A stretch of 64,000 bases of DNA from Prevotella sp. E2-28 (lineage in GTDB: Bacteria; Bacteroidota; Bacteroidia; Bacteroidales; Bacteroidaceae): contig NZ_CP091788.1 in the NCBI RefSeq assembly GCF_022024055.1, positions 1,116,001 to 1,180,000 on the forward strand. The letters run 5' to 3'. A program made the position numbers and the translations under genes. The notes beneath the pieces are model-generated. The model ran no database searches, was not told the origin of the DNA, and saw nothing but the letters and a program-made list of their open reading frames with translations. Each line of letters begins with the position of its first letter. Within the stretch, counting starts at the first letter, position 1. Of this stretch, positions 1-7,958 are shown piece by piece.

Positions 1-525
1 ATCGCCAGCCAACATGGGCGAGTATTCTGCTCGGCGGGAGTTGAAGATGTCCTGTTTTTTCACCGTATAACCTGAGTATTCGGCCTCGGCCTTCCATTTT
101 GGAGCCATGCGGGCACTCTCCAATCCGTTCTTCACCAATTTATTATCAGGCATCGAGTCTTTCAACAATGTGAAGACCTTTTCCGCCTCCTTATATGCTC
201 CGTTCTTCAGTTGCAGTTGTCCCAGGTAGAACAGTGCCGTAGAGTCGGCCTGCTTGAAGCGCACGGCGTTATTATAGGCAGCAATGGCTTTCTGTGAGTA
301 GTTGATACGCCGATAGCAGTCGGCCATCTTCAGGGCTCGCTGTCCGCGAAGTGGCTTTTCCTTTGCTTTAGTCTGCGAATAGGCTTTCTTATACTGTTCG
401 GCAGCATCGTAGTATTCGCCCAGCGCATAGAACTTGTCGCCCTTACGCATAGCAGAATCAGCTCCACATCCAGTGATGAGGAGGCTGATTATACCGATGT
501 TTATGATGGCTAACAGTTTGCGCAT
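1..525 (-). CDS. PorE-like TPR/OmpA-family lipoprotein, N-terminal part
   Basis: The gene reads off the left edge of the window; 175 N-terminal codons are present. It opens with a lipoprotein signal peptide whose lipobox is LITGC, followed by tetratricopeptide-like helices (GDKFYALGEYYDAAEQYKKA and two further repeats) and then the phrase RRAEYSPMLAG, which in this family leads into a WD40-like (PD40) beta-propeller. That order matches the N-terminus of PorE-type proteins, outer-membrane lipoproteins with a C-terminal OmpA peptidoglycan-binding domain that associate with the type IX secretion machinery in Bacteroidota. The propeller and OmpA parts lie outside the window, so the PorE assignment is inferred from the N-terminus. 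It lies 28 nt downstream of topB on the same strand and could share its transcript. Confidence 0.7.
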   Translation of the reverse strand, partial: MRKLLAIINIGIISLLITGCGADSAMRKGDKFYALGEYYDAAEQYKKAYSQTKAKEKPLRGQRALKMADCYRRINYSQKAIAAYNNAVRFKQADSTALFYLGQLQLKNGAYKEAEKVFTLLKDSMPDNKLVKNGLESARMAPKWKAEAEYSGYTVKKQDIFNSRRAEYSPMLAGD

Positions 526-553
526 ACCATAATATAACGCAAACATTTCTTTT

Positions 554-2602
554 TTATTGCTCAAACGGTTTGCGGAAGGTGCATCCCTCCTTCCAACGGG
601 AGCAACCATAGGCTGTTTTACCCTTGATAATAGTGCCTTGACCACATACAGGACAGGGCTGCCCTACAAGTGAATTTGCTGTTGCGGGCGTGGCAGGTTC
701 CTCTGCCTTTTTCTTGCGTGGCGCACGGGGTTTCTTGCCTTCTGCTTTAGCGCCAGCCTTGGGCTTTGCCTGCGGTTCAGCCTCTACAGACACCCGTCGG
801 TTGCTGTTGTCGCTAATCACCTCGCGCACGATTTCCGACACTTGCTGTTTCAGCTCGTCAATAAACTTCACAGGGTCGTATTTCTTGGCTTCTATGTCAC
901 GCAGCTTCTTTTCCCAAATACCCGTCAGTTCAGCACTCTTCAGCAGTTCCTCACGAATCAAATCAATGAGTTCTATACCTGTAGCGGTGGCTAGCAGGTT
1001 CTTACGTTCCTTGCGTATATAGTGGCGCTTAAACAGTGTCTCGATGATGGCAGCACGTGTTGACGGGCGTCCGATGCCGTTTTCCTTCATGGCTCGTCGC
1101 AGTTCTTCGTCCTCCACCAGTTTTCCCGCTGTCTCCATGGCACGTAGCAGTGTAGCCTCCGTGTAGTACTTGGGTGGTGTGGTCATCTTCTCCGTGAGGG
1201 TGGGGGTGTGCTCGCCACTCTCACCTTTCGTAAAGGCAGGCAGCATGCGCTCTTCCTCTTCCGGCTTCTTCTCGTCATCGTCGGTCTGTGCGTCCTTGGC
1301 ATAAACGGCACGCCAACCTGGGTCAAGAATAGTGCGGCCCGTTACCTTGAACTCTATACCGTCAACGTCACCTAAAACCGTGGTTTGGGCAAACTGACAG
1401 TCGGGGTAGAACACGCAGATGAAGCGACGGGCTATGAGGTCATAGACCTTGCGTTGCACATCCGTTAGATTCTGAGGCACTATGCCTGTGGGGATGATGG
1501 CGTGGTGATCGGTTACCTTTGATGAATCGAACACCTTTTTCGATTTTAGCAAAGGTTTTCCGCCCAGGGCTTTCACCAGTTCGGCGTAGGGCGACTGACC
1601 TGCGAACTTCACTTGGAAAAGTCCGTTCATGGTCTGCGGGCACTTCCCATACACATCATCAGGCAGGAACGTGGTATCTACACGCGGATAGGTGGTCAAC
1701 TTCTGTTCGTAGAGTTGCTGGATGATATTTAACGTCATCTCAGCAGAGTAACCGAATTTCTTATTGCAATCTACCTGTAATGATGTCAGGTCATAGAGGC
1801 TGGGAGGTGTTTCTTTACCGTTTTTCTTCTCAACCTTCGTTACCGTGAAGGGCTTTCCCTCAATGGTAGCAAAGGCTTTTTCGCCCTCCTCCTTCGAAGT
1901 GAACTTGCCCGATGTAGCCGTGAAGGTGGTGTCGCGATAGACGGTGGCCAAAACCCAGAAAGGCTCGGGCTTGAAGTTGTCAATCTCCTTCTGCCTATTT
2001 ACAATCAAGGCGAGGGTAGGGGTCTGCACACGGCCTATTGAGAGCACCTGTCGGTTCTGACCATATTTAATAGTATAGAGGCGCGTACAGTTGATTCCTA
2101 AGAGCCAGTCGCCCACAGCACGTGACAGTCCTGCAAGGTAGAGTGACTGATATTCATTCTGGTCTTTCAGCGTGGCAAAGCCCTCGCGGATGGCCTCGTC
2201 GGTCATTGATGAGATCCACAGGCGCTGCACAGGACATTTCGCCTGCGCCTTCTGCATCACCCATCGCTGAATCAGTTCACCCTCCTGTCCGGCGTCACCG
2301 CAGTTGATGATGCCGTCGGCCTTCTGCATCAGGCTCTCAATGATAGCAAACTGCTTCTTGATGCCCGTATCATCCTTCAGTCGGATGCCGAACTTTGGTG
2401 GAATCATGGGCAGTGCCGACAGGCTCCACGCCTTCCATACGGGCGTATAGTCCTCGGGCATCTTCAACTCACACAGGTGACCGAATGTCCACGTCACCTG
2501 ATAGCCATTGCCTTCCATATACCCGTCGTGACTACTGTTAGCACCGATAATCCGTGCTATATCCTTCGCCACGCTGGGTTTCTCTGCAATACAAACAATC
2601 AT
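554..2602 (-). CDS. topB: DNA topoisomerase III (type IA)
   Basis: Type IA topoisomerase that breaks and rejoins one DNA strand, helping to decatenate DNA and resolve recombination intermediates. The N-terminal Toprim domain starts MIVCIAEKPSVAKDIARIIG and carries a DAGQEGEL acidic motif near residue 103. The active-site Tyr is in LTTYPRVD (about residue 305), and GRVQTPTLAL lies near residue 190. A basic Ala/Lys/Pro-rich linker leads to a single C-terminal zinc ribbon (CPVCGQG...YGCSRWKEGC). I chose ATG 2602 (682 aa): the reading frame extends 24 codons further upstream to 2674, but those codons cover a promoter-like box at 2624-2631 and the canonical N-terminus begins at MIVCIAEKPS. Confidence 0.93.
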   Translation of the reverse strand: MIVCIAEKPSVAKDIARIIGANSSHDGYMEGNGYQVTWTFGHLCELKMPEDYTPVWKAWSLSALPMIPPKFGIRLKDDTGIKKQFAIIESLMQKADGIINCGDAGQEGELIQRWVMQKAQAKCPVQRLWISSMTDEAIREGFATLKDQNEYQSLYLAGLSRAVGDWLLGINCTRLYTIKYGQNRQVLSIGRVQTPTLALIVNRQKEIDNFKPEPFWVLATVYRDTTFTATSGKFTSKEEGEKAFATIEGKPFTVTKVEKKNGKETPPSLYDLTSLQVDCNKKFGYSAEMTLNIIQQLYEQKLTTYPRVDTTFLPDDVYGKCPQTMNGLFQVKFAGQSPYAELVKALGGKPLLKSKKVFDSSKVTDHHAIIPTGIVPQNLTDVQRKVYDLIARRFICVFYPDCQFAQTTVLGDVDGIEFKVTGRTILDPGWRAVYAKDAQTDDDEKKPEEEERMLPAFTKGESGEHTPTLTEKMTTPPKYYTEATLLRAMETAGKLVEDEELRRAMKENGIGRPSTRAAIIETLFKRHYIRKERKNLLATATGIELIDLIREELLKSAELTGIWEKKLRDIEAKKYDPVKFIDELKQQVSEIVREVISDNSNRRVSVEAEPQAKPKAGAKAEGKKPRAPRKKKAEEPATPATANSLVGQPCPVCGQGTIIKGKTAYGCSRWKEGCTFRKPFEQ

Positions 2603-2623
2603 TCGTTTTCGTTTTTCGTGCTG

Positions 2624-2631
2624 CGAAGGTA
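2624..2631 (-). promoter_or_regulatory. Probable -7 promoter box of topB
   Basis: On the minus strand this reads TACCTTCG, one mismatch from the Bacteroidota -7 consensus TAnnTTTG. Transcription would begin about 7 nt downstream, shortly before the topB start at 2602, which supports the shorter start. Confidence 0.4.
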
Positions 2632-2700
2632 CAAAAAAACGAGCGAACCACAAAGGATTCGCCCGATTTTTCATTTTTTTACCTTTTCATGTTTCATGTC

Positions 2701-2799
2701 TTACGCCATGCAGCTAGTCACTCCCAGTGCCGTAGCGATGGCCGACAGAATGCTGATTGCCGTTTGAATGGCGAATTTCCAAAGTTCCTTGTTCTTCAT
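2701..2799 (-). CDS. Smalltalk family micro-protein
   Basis: A 32-residue ORF, MKNKELWKFAIQTAISILSA followed by IATALGVTSCMA. It matches the Bacteroidota smalltalk family: a charged MKNK start, one hydrophobic helix and a TSC end. Members are usually encoded just downstream of an HU-like DNA-binding protein, as here (the broken HU-like gene at 2834-3184 is directly upstream). No biochemical role is established as far as I know; the helix and terminal Cys suggest membrane association. Confidence 0.8.
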   Translation of the reverse strand: MKNKELWKFAIQTAISILSAIATALGVTSCMA

Positions 2800-2832
2800 A
2801 GCACTTTGATTTTAATTGGTTAATGTTTTATT

Positions 2833-2949
2833 GTCACACAGAAATCACAGAAAACACAGAAAGGATTTTTCTTCGAAAAATTTTAAAACTCAGTGCGCAG
2901 CCCTGAGCCAAAGGCTCAATTTCCGTGATTTCCGTGATTTCTGTGTGAC
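2833..2949. repeat. Inverted-repeat element with 30-nt arms
   Basis: The left arm 2833-2862 (GTCACACAGAAATCAC...) and right arm 2920-2949 match as an inverted repeat at 27 of 30 positions. Each arm is built from the short phrase ATCACRGAA. A small perfect hairpin (GAGCC AAA GGCTC, 2905-2917) lies between them. The element forms the 3' part of the HU-like reading frame and looks like a small insertion that replaced the end of that gene. Confidence 0.65.
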
Positions 2950-3184
2950 CTAAGAGACTAAGGATTCTGCGTGCCTCCGCCCGCATCACTTGGTGCCTCT
3001 GCATCACCGCCTCTATGGTCTCACGTGTGTAGAGTGAGCCGTGACTCTCCATGTGGTTGCACAGAGCACGCATGGAAATCGTCTCCGACTGGTCAATCTC
3101 AGGGTACCACTTGCCGAAGGCCTTTGAATCCTCGTTGTTGTTCTGTCGCAGTGCGATTCTAAGTGTTGCTTTGTTTTTTACCAT
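2834..3184 (-). pseudogene. HU-like DNA-binding protein, truncated
   Basis: The first ~68 residues (MVKNKATLRIALRQNNNEDS, then GKWYPEIDQSETISMRALCNHMESHG) look like the N-terminal half of the long HU-family proteins that Bacteroidota encode upstream of smalltalk. After ETIEAVMQR the similarity stops and the frame continues through an inverted-repeat element, giving GHTEITEITEIE and a hydrophobic tail. The DNA-binding beta-arms expected in the second half are missing, so this is probably a broken gene. A retained short form cannot be excluded, because the frame stays open for 116 codons and a good promoter lies upstream at 3394-3401. Confidence 0.6.
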
Positions 3185-3401
3185 TTGTGTGTGTTTTTTA
3201 AGTGTTAGACAATTTGGTTTTAATATTTAATTTAGGGGGGGGCGAGCCCCCTTTCTTTTACCTTTTTACCTTTTCAATTTTTCACCTTTTTTTCTCTCTC
3301 CGTTCTCGCTCGCCGTGTGCTCCGTTTTCGCGGCCCTTTCGCTCCGTTTTCGTCGGCCGTTCGCTCGGTGGGATGTGCTTTTCAATTACAGTACAAAGGT
3401 A
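3185..3401 (-). promoter_or_regulatory. Promoter and long leader of the HU/smalltalk unit
   Basis: The minus-strand box TACCTTTG (3394-3401) is a perfect TAnnTTTG match. The start codon at 3184 is roughly 200 nt downstream, so the transcript has a long untranslated leader. The leader contains a G/C hairpin (GGGGG...CCCCC around 3236-3250) and pyrimidine runs. I see no ORF on either strand here that looks real. Confidence 0.6.
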
Positions 3402-3469
3402 CGAAAAAAATCTGAGATGTGCAAATAAATCTATGATTTATTTTTAGGATTTTTTCTTGATTGTATTCA

Positions 3470-3646
3470 CAATTCAGATATTCAGTATTCAGTTTTGTTT
3501 TAGCAGCAGAAATGGCGCTTTAGAATTATATACTATATATATAATATATATATTATATATATAGTATATAATTTATTAGTCATATTTTCCCTCTTTTATG
3601 TTTCATACCTACCTCCAAAGAAACTGAATACTGAATATTGAATTTT
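3470..3646. repeat. Inverted-repeat element enclosing an AT palindrome
   Basis: The left arm 3470-3496 (AATTCAGATATTCAGTATTC...) and right arm 3620-3646 are inverted copies: 18 nt match perfectly (AAACTGAATACTGAATAT) and the rest is partly conserved. At the centre is a perfect 48-nt palindrome. No coding frame is convincing. It could be a miniature mobile element or a large transcriptional hairpin. Confidence 0.55.
3525..3572. repeat. Perfect 48-nt A/T palindrome
   Basis: The sequence from ATTATATACTATATATATAA to its mirror end equals its own reverse complement over all 48 positions and consists of A/T apart from one C and one G. It would extrude as a cruciform with 24-bp arms. It has no T-tract placed for an intrinsic terminator. 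Confidence 0.85.
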
Positions 3647-3720
3647 GAATCAAAGTTTTCATCCTATATTTTGGAACTTTCAGATTTGTTGGTTATCGTT
3701 ACAAACAGTTGGAAGGTGTT

Positions 3721-3771
3721 AGCGACTGTCTAAAGAATCAGGACCTGTCCCGCCGATTCTCTACAGTCGTT
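3721..3771. other. Compound hairpin, function unknown
   Basis: Nested complementary arms: 3722-3729 (GCGACTGT) with 3763-3770 (ACAGTCGT), then GAATC with GATTC, then GGAC with GTCC at the tip. No T-run follows, so it is not a standard terminator. It lies about 115 nt upstream of the promoter at 3886 and belongs to no ORF I trust. Confidence 0.4.
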
Positions 3772-3885
3772 ATGTACAAACCAATTTAGGGGCGAAACCA
3801 AGTGATTTCAGGGAATAACAGCCGTAATAGTAAGAGATAATGAAAAAAATGGCGGGCGAAGACGCTAAATTTCGAAAATTTTTTG

Positions 3886-3893
3886 TACCTTTG
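3886..3893 (+). promoter_or_regulatory. Promoter of the lipoprotein cluster
   Basis: Perfect -7 box TACCTTTG. Transcription should begin near 3900, giving a ~30-nt leader before the ATG at 3931. I see no other strong box before the later genes, so it may drive the whole run to 9836. Confidence 0.7.
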
Positions 3894-3930
3894 TAAGCGT
3901 CTTTTAACTCTAAGTAATGAATAACAAATA

Positions 3931-5067
3931 ATGAAACAGATAATGAAGAATTTAATGCAATGGATGGTGGCTGCCACCCTGACAAGCAGCCTCTTTGTAT
4001 GGACATCCTGTTCGAACGATGACAATGCGGTGATTCCGCAGCCCGGCCATGAAACGGAGTTCGGCGCACTGCTGAAAACACTGGACTGGGGCACGGACAC
4101 ATGCTTCGTCTATGGTCACAAGACACCCGATGTGGATGCCGTCACCTCGGCCTTGTCGTATGCCAGGCTGATGCGGCTGATGGGCTACAACTGTAAGGCC
4201 AAGGTGTCGAGCGGGATGAACCGCGAGACGGCCTATATCGCCCACGTGTTCGGCTTCGCGCTGCCCGAACTGAAGTCGAGCGTGGTGCCGCAGACACGGC
4301 TCATCCTGACCGACCACACCGACTATGCGCAGTGCGTGGAGGGTGCCCGCGAAGCCGTTGTCCTGCAGAAGATAGACCACCATGTGGAGGGCGACATTGC
4401 AGACAGCGGCATCCCCTTTGTGCGCCGCGAGATGGTTGGCTCCACCAACACCATCATCTACGAGATGTATAAGGAACAGGGCATCGCCATCGACGACGAG
4501 ACCGCCCGCATCATGCTGGCAGGCATCATCAGCGACACGCGCAACCTGTCGAAAACCACCACGCAGGCCATCGACTCCACGGCATTGCAAGCTCTGACCG
4601 CACAGTTGGCCATCAGCCCCGACTCCGTGGCTCGTCTGAACCGTGGCATGGAGGATGCAGCCACCGACTATACCGGCATGGCCGATGCCGAGATTTTCCT
4701 CTCCGACTACAAGGAATACGAGATTGGCGGCCATCTGCTTGGCTTCGGCAGCCTCGTCTGCAAGCAGAGTCAGACGGAAGCCTTCATCGACCGCATGCTG
4801 GCAGTCATGCCCGAAGTGATGGGGCAGCGTGGGCGGCAGATGCTCGTTGCCAAGATTGACAACATGGTGGAGAACACGGGCGACGACCGTGCCGAACGGC
4901 CTTACGTGGAGAATGGCACCTATTTTATATATTATGGTGAAGGTGCCAAGCAGGTGGCCGAGGGCGTCTTCGGTCCGTCATTGCGTGAGGGTGTCTGCTA
5001 TACATCCGAGGAACTCTCACGCAAGCAGATAGTGCCGCGAATCACTGAAGTGCTGACTGGTAATTAA
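3931..5067 (+). CDS. Family II (DHH) inorganic pyrophosphatase, lipoprotein
   Basis: A lipoprotein signal peptide ends in VWTSC (Cys27), followed by an Asp/Asn-rich spacer. The mature part is a DHH-superfamily pyrophosphatase: GHKTPDVDAVTSAL (His63, Asp67, Asp69), LTDHTDY (Asp128), the signature DHH (149-151) and AGIISDT supply the metal ligands, and a DHHA2-like C-terminal domain follows. Family II enzymes hydrolyse pyrophosphate with Mn2+ and are normally cytosolic. A lipid-anchored exported form is unusual and suggests action on periplasmic or surface phosphoanhydrides, or a changed substrate. Length (378 aa) is the usual ~310 plus signal and linker. It is first in a cluster of four plus-strand lipoproteins and is G+C-rich relative to housekeeping genes in the window. 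Confidence 0.87.
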   Translation: MKQIMKNLMQWMVAATLTSSLFVWTSCSNDDNAVIPQPGHETEFGALLKTLDWGTDTCFVYGHKTPDVDAVTSALSYARLMRLMGYNCKAKVSSGMNRETAYIAHVFGFALPELKSSVVPQTRLILTDHTDYAQCVEGAREAVVLQKIDHHVEGDIADSGIPFVRREMVGSTNTIIYEMYKEQGIAIDDETARIMLAGIISDTRNLSKTTTQAIDSTALQALTAQLAISPDSVARLNRGMEDAATDYTGMADAEIFLSDYKEYEIGGHLLGFGSLVCKQSQTEAFIDRMLAVMPEVMGQRGRQMLVAKIDNMVENTGDDRAERPYVENGTYFIYYGEGAKQVAEGVFGPSLREGVCYTSEELSRKQIVPRITEVLTGN

Positions 5068-5098
5068 GATTAGTAATGTTTCATCAAACACAACGACG

Positions 5099-6646
5099 AT
5101 GAGAAAGTTACATGAATTAACATGGATGCTCGCCGCCACCCTCGTTTGCGGCGCAAGTGTATTCACATCGTGTTCGTCGGACAGCGACGACAACCCAGTA
5201 ATTAACCCCGACGAGCCGCAGCAGCAACTGGCCGACTACACCATCATCTTCTACGGTCACGGCGGCAGCAACCTCGACGCTTTCCTGATGGATAACATCG
5301 CCCAGTTCTTCAAAGCCGACGCCGACCACCGGCGCAACGTGAGCATCTGCGCACAATACAAGTTCTCGACCCTCGAGAACTTGCAGAACAGCTACAGGGA
5401 CTTGAAAACCGAAATCGACCCCAACGACCCGGCCCAGGTAGCCTTAGTCGAAAGGATTAAGGACTTCTACCCCTATGGCGGGAAGACCAGCCGCTTCACC
5501 GTCGACCCCACAGTCGCCGAGACCGACATGATGGCCACCATCACCGCCCATTTCATTGGCCCCGACAATGCCGACATCTCGCGAACCGACTCGCTCACCC
5601 GCTTCATCGACTGGGCAGCGCGGGTGCGCCCCGCCCGCAGGTATATCCTCGTACTGTCCGACCACGGCGATGGCTATCTGCCCACCGAGGAAATCTCTGT
5701 CGCTGCTGCCGCCGCCCGCCAGACCCGCAGCGTCATCAAGGACGACGGCCACAACCGGGCCCACTTCACCGCCAAGAGTCTCACCGAGGCCATCCGGCAG
5801 GCCTCGGTGCACGTCAGCGCCGTCTATTGCGACGCCTGCCTGATGAACGCGGCCGAATATCAGTTCGAACTGGCCCCGGTGACCGACTACCTCGTGCTCT
5901 CCACCTTCCTCGTGCCTAGCGCGGGCGGCAACTACACTGAGCTGGTCGACGCCCTCTCGGACAACCCCGACGATCCCGAGCAGGCCCTGACGCGCTTCGC
6001 ACGATTCTGCGTCGACGCCTGGGACAAGGATGCCGAAAAGGAAGACAATGGCGAGGACGTGCCCCACTATCACGACATGAGCGTCTATCGCTCGGCCGAG
6101 GCCGACGCCTTCGGCGCTGAACTCAAGAAGTTCGTCGACCGTCTGGTCGACGTCTATCAGAACGGCACCGACTACGCCCGGACCCGCATCGACTCGATCA
6201 CCGCCAACGCCTATCGCGTCGACGACGAGCAGCCCACCTACGACCTCATGAACTACATCATCGGCCTCACTGCCGCACTGCCCGACGACTTTGGGCCTGT
6301 GATTGAGGGTCTGGCCGACCAGGCCTACAACCACTACTTCGCCCTCCAGCAGTCGAGCAAGTGGCTCGAAGAGAACGGCCACACCGTCTCGCTCAGCGTG
6401 ATGCTCGGCTGCCAGGGCCACTTCACCACCGTGGAGAATGGCCTGCACTTCCGTTATGATGCCGACGGATTAGTCTATCTGTTTGCCGACGGCCAGCCGA
6501 CCAGCGATGGTCTGCCATGGGGCTCCACCCTCGATGCCACCTACGGCCAGCTGCGCTTCGACCGGCTCACCGGCTGGAGCCGCTGGCTCAAACTGAATAG
6601 ACAGGAACCCAACACAAAATGTTACACCGAATATTACGAATATTAA
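5099..6646 (+). CDS. Clostripain family (C11) cysteine protease, lipoprotein
   Basis: The signal peptide WMLAATLVCGASVFTSC has a lipobox at FTSC (Cys25), followed by SSDSDDNP. The protease domain shows the clan CD pattern: a beta-strand with YTIIFYGHGG, catalytic His189 in VLSDHGDGY and catalytic Cys247 in YCDACLMNA. Clan CD C11 enzymes such as clostripain typically cut after Arg. The protein should be anchored to a membrane facing the periplasm or surface. It lies 31 nt after the pyrophosphatase gene. A fourth gene downstream encodes a second C11 protease with a different architecture. Codons are strongly biased to G/C in third position. Confidence 0.88.
   Translation: MRKLHELTWMLAATLVCGASVFTSCSSDSDDNPVINPDEPQQQLADYTIIFYGHGGSNLDAFLMDNIAQFFKADADHRRNVSICAQYKFSTLENLQNSYRDLKTEIDPNDPAQVALVERIKDFYPYGGKTSRFTVDPTVAETDMMATITAHFIGPDNADISRTDSLTRFIDWAARVRPARRYILVLSDHGDGYLPTEEISVAAAAARQTRSVIKDDGHNRAHFTAKSLTEAIRQASVHVSAVYCDACLMNAAEYQFELAPVTDYLVLSTFLVPSAGGNYTELVDALSDNPDDPEQALTRFARFCVDAWDKDAEKEDNGEDVPHYHDMSVYRSAEADAFGAELKKFVDRLVDVYQNGTDYARTRIDSITANAYRVDDEQPTYDLMNYIIGLTAALPDDFGPVIEGLADQAYNHYFALQQSSKWLEENGHTVSLSVMLGCQGHFTTVENGLHFRYDADGLVYLFADGQPTSDGLPWGSTLDATYGQLRFDRLTGWSRWLKLNRQEPNTKCYTEYYEY
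5123..5196 (+). repeat. Signal-peptide cassette repeated in three genes
   Basis: Nearly the same DNA occurs at 5123-5196, 6735-6809 and 7980-8060. Each copy encodes the end of the signal peptide and the acidic linker of an otherwise unrelated lipoprotein. The core GTGTATTCACATCGTGT is identical in all three. Between the first two, a stretch of about 47 nt differs at only two positions. The gene at 3931 has the same protein layout with diverged DNA. Confidence 0.85.
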
Positions 6647-6716
6647 TGAACGGCTGCGCCGACGTCAGCAGCAAGTGACGTAGAACCATTTAGGAATTTA
6701 TATCAAATAAAGCATT

Positions 6717-7922
6717 ATGAGAAGAATCATGCAATGGGTGCTCGCCGCCATCCTCATCAGCGGCGCAAGTGTATTCACATCGTGTTCGTCGGACAACGAC
6801 GACAATCCTGTCGCGCCGACAGACGAGGTGGAGGCGCAACTGCAGAAGATGACGCTGCGCGAGAAGGTGGGGCAACTGTTCTATGTGCGCCCCGAGTGTC
6901 TCGACACCACCATCCACTTCAACCAGCCCAGCAGCGTCGACGGCAGTACGGACGACATCAGGGCCATCAAGTTGCAGGCCGTCAACGAGACCATGCGCGG
7001 CGTGAACGAGAAATACCCCGTGGGCGGCGTAATCCTCTATGCCCACAACATCGAGGACGAGGCACAACTCACGGCTTTCATCGCCCAGATACGCGCCCTT
7101 GGCGGCTCGCCGCTGCTCTGCATCGACGAGGAGGGAGGCCGCGTGGCCCGCATCGCCAACAACGGGAACTTCGCAGTGGAGAAGTTTGAGTCGATGGCGG
7201 CCATCGGTGCCACGGGCAATGCGCAGAATGCCTACCACTGCGGCAACACCATCGGCACCTATCTGCGCCGCTACGGCTTCGACATCGACTTCGCCCCCGT
7301 GGCCGACGTGAACACCAACCCTGAGAACATCGTCATCGGTGCCCGTGCCTTCAGCGACAATCCCGAGGTGGCCGCGCCGATGGTCGTCAGCTATCTGCAG
7401 GGGCTGAAGGATGCCGGCGTGACGGGCTGCATCAAGCACTTCCCCGGACACGGCGACACCAAGGCCGACACGCACTTCGGCTATGCGCAGAGCCTGAAGA
7501 CGTGGGACGAGATGCTCTCCTGTGAGATGACGACCTTCAAGGCCGGCATCGCGTGGGGCACGCAGTTGATTATGACGGCCCATATCGCCACGCCCAACGT
7601 GACAGGCTCCGACATCCCTGCCACCATGTCGTCTGTCATCCTGCAGGACAAACTGCGCGGCGAACTGGGCTACCGCAACATCATCATCACCGACGCGATG
7701 GAGATGGGAGCCATCACCCTGCAATACAGTAACGCAGAGGCCGCGGTGGGCACACTGCTGGCCGGCGCCGACATCGTGCTTGGCCCGCAGAACTTCGTTG
7801 GTGCCTTCGATGCCGTCATCAAGGCCGTGGAGGACGGCACGCTCACCGAGGAGCGCATCAACCAGAGCGTGCGCCGCATCTTGCGGCTGAAGAAGCAGAT
7901 AGGACACCAGACTCTACTCTGA
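6717..7922 (+). CDS. GH3 beta-N-acetylhexosaminidase-like lipoprotein
   Basis: The lipobox FTSC (Cys23) is followed by the acidic linker SSDNDDNP. The rest is a single-domain glycoside hydrolase family 3 enzyme of NagZ type: LLCIDEEGGRV near residue 134, KHFPGHGDT (240-248) with the NagZ-specific Asp/His loop (KADTH, to His253), and the nucleophile Asp326 in IIITDAMEMG. NagZ enzymes release N-acetylglucosamine from peptidoglycan fragments or glycans. The lipid anchor places this one outside the cytoplasm. It lies between two C11 protease genes, with 70 nt upstream and 36 nt downstream, so peptide and sugar bonds may be attacked on the same substrate (inference). Confidence 0.9.
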   Translation: MRRIMQWVLAAILISGASVFTSCSSDNDDNPVAPTDEVEAQLQKMTLREKVGQLFYVRPECLDTTIHFNQPSSVDGSTDDIRAIKLQAVNETMRGVNEKYPVGGVILYAHNIEDEAQLTAFIAQIRALGGSPLLCIDEEGGRVARIANNGNFAVEKFESMAAIGATGNAQNAYHCGNTIGTYLRRYGFDIDFAPVADVNTNPENIVIGARAFSDNPEVAAPMVVSYLQGLKDAGVTGCIKHFPGHGDTKADTHFGYAQSLKTWDEMLSCEMTTFKAGIAWGTQLIMTAHIATPNVTGSDIPATMSSVILQDKLRGELGYRNIIITDAMEMGAITLQYSNAEAAVGTLLAGADIVLGPQNFVGAFDAVIKAVEDGTLTEERINQSVRRILRLKKQIGHQTLL

Positions 7923-7958
7923 CAGTCAGAAATAATTAATATACATATAATAAAAGAA

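Noticed and set aside
3952..4734. 260-codon open frame on the minus strand
   Set aside because: Antisense to the pyrophosphatase, caused by strong GC3 bias.
5444..6448. 334-codon open frame on the minus strand
   Set aside because: It mirrors the G+C-rich C11 protease gene, has Val/Gly/Asp-biased composition with no family features, and lacks a promoter.
6690..7907. 405-codon open frame on the minus strand
   Set aside because: Antisense shadow of the GH3 gene, whose catalytic motifs are clear. The antisense product is low in hydrophobic core patterns and rich in His/Gly/Val.
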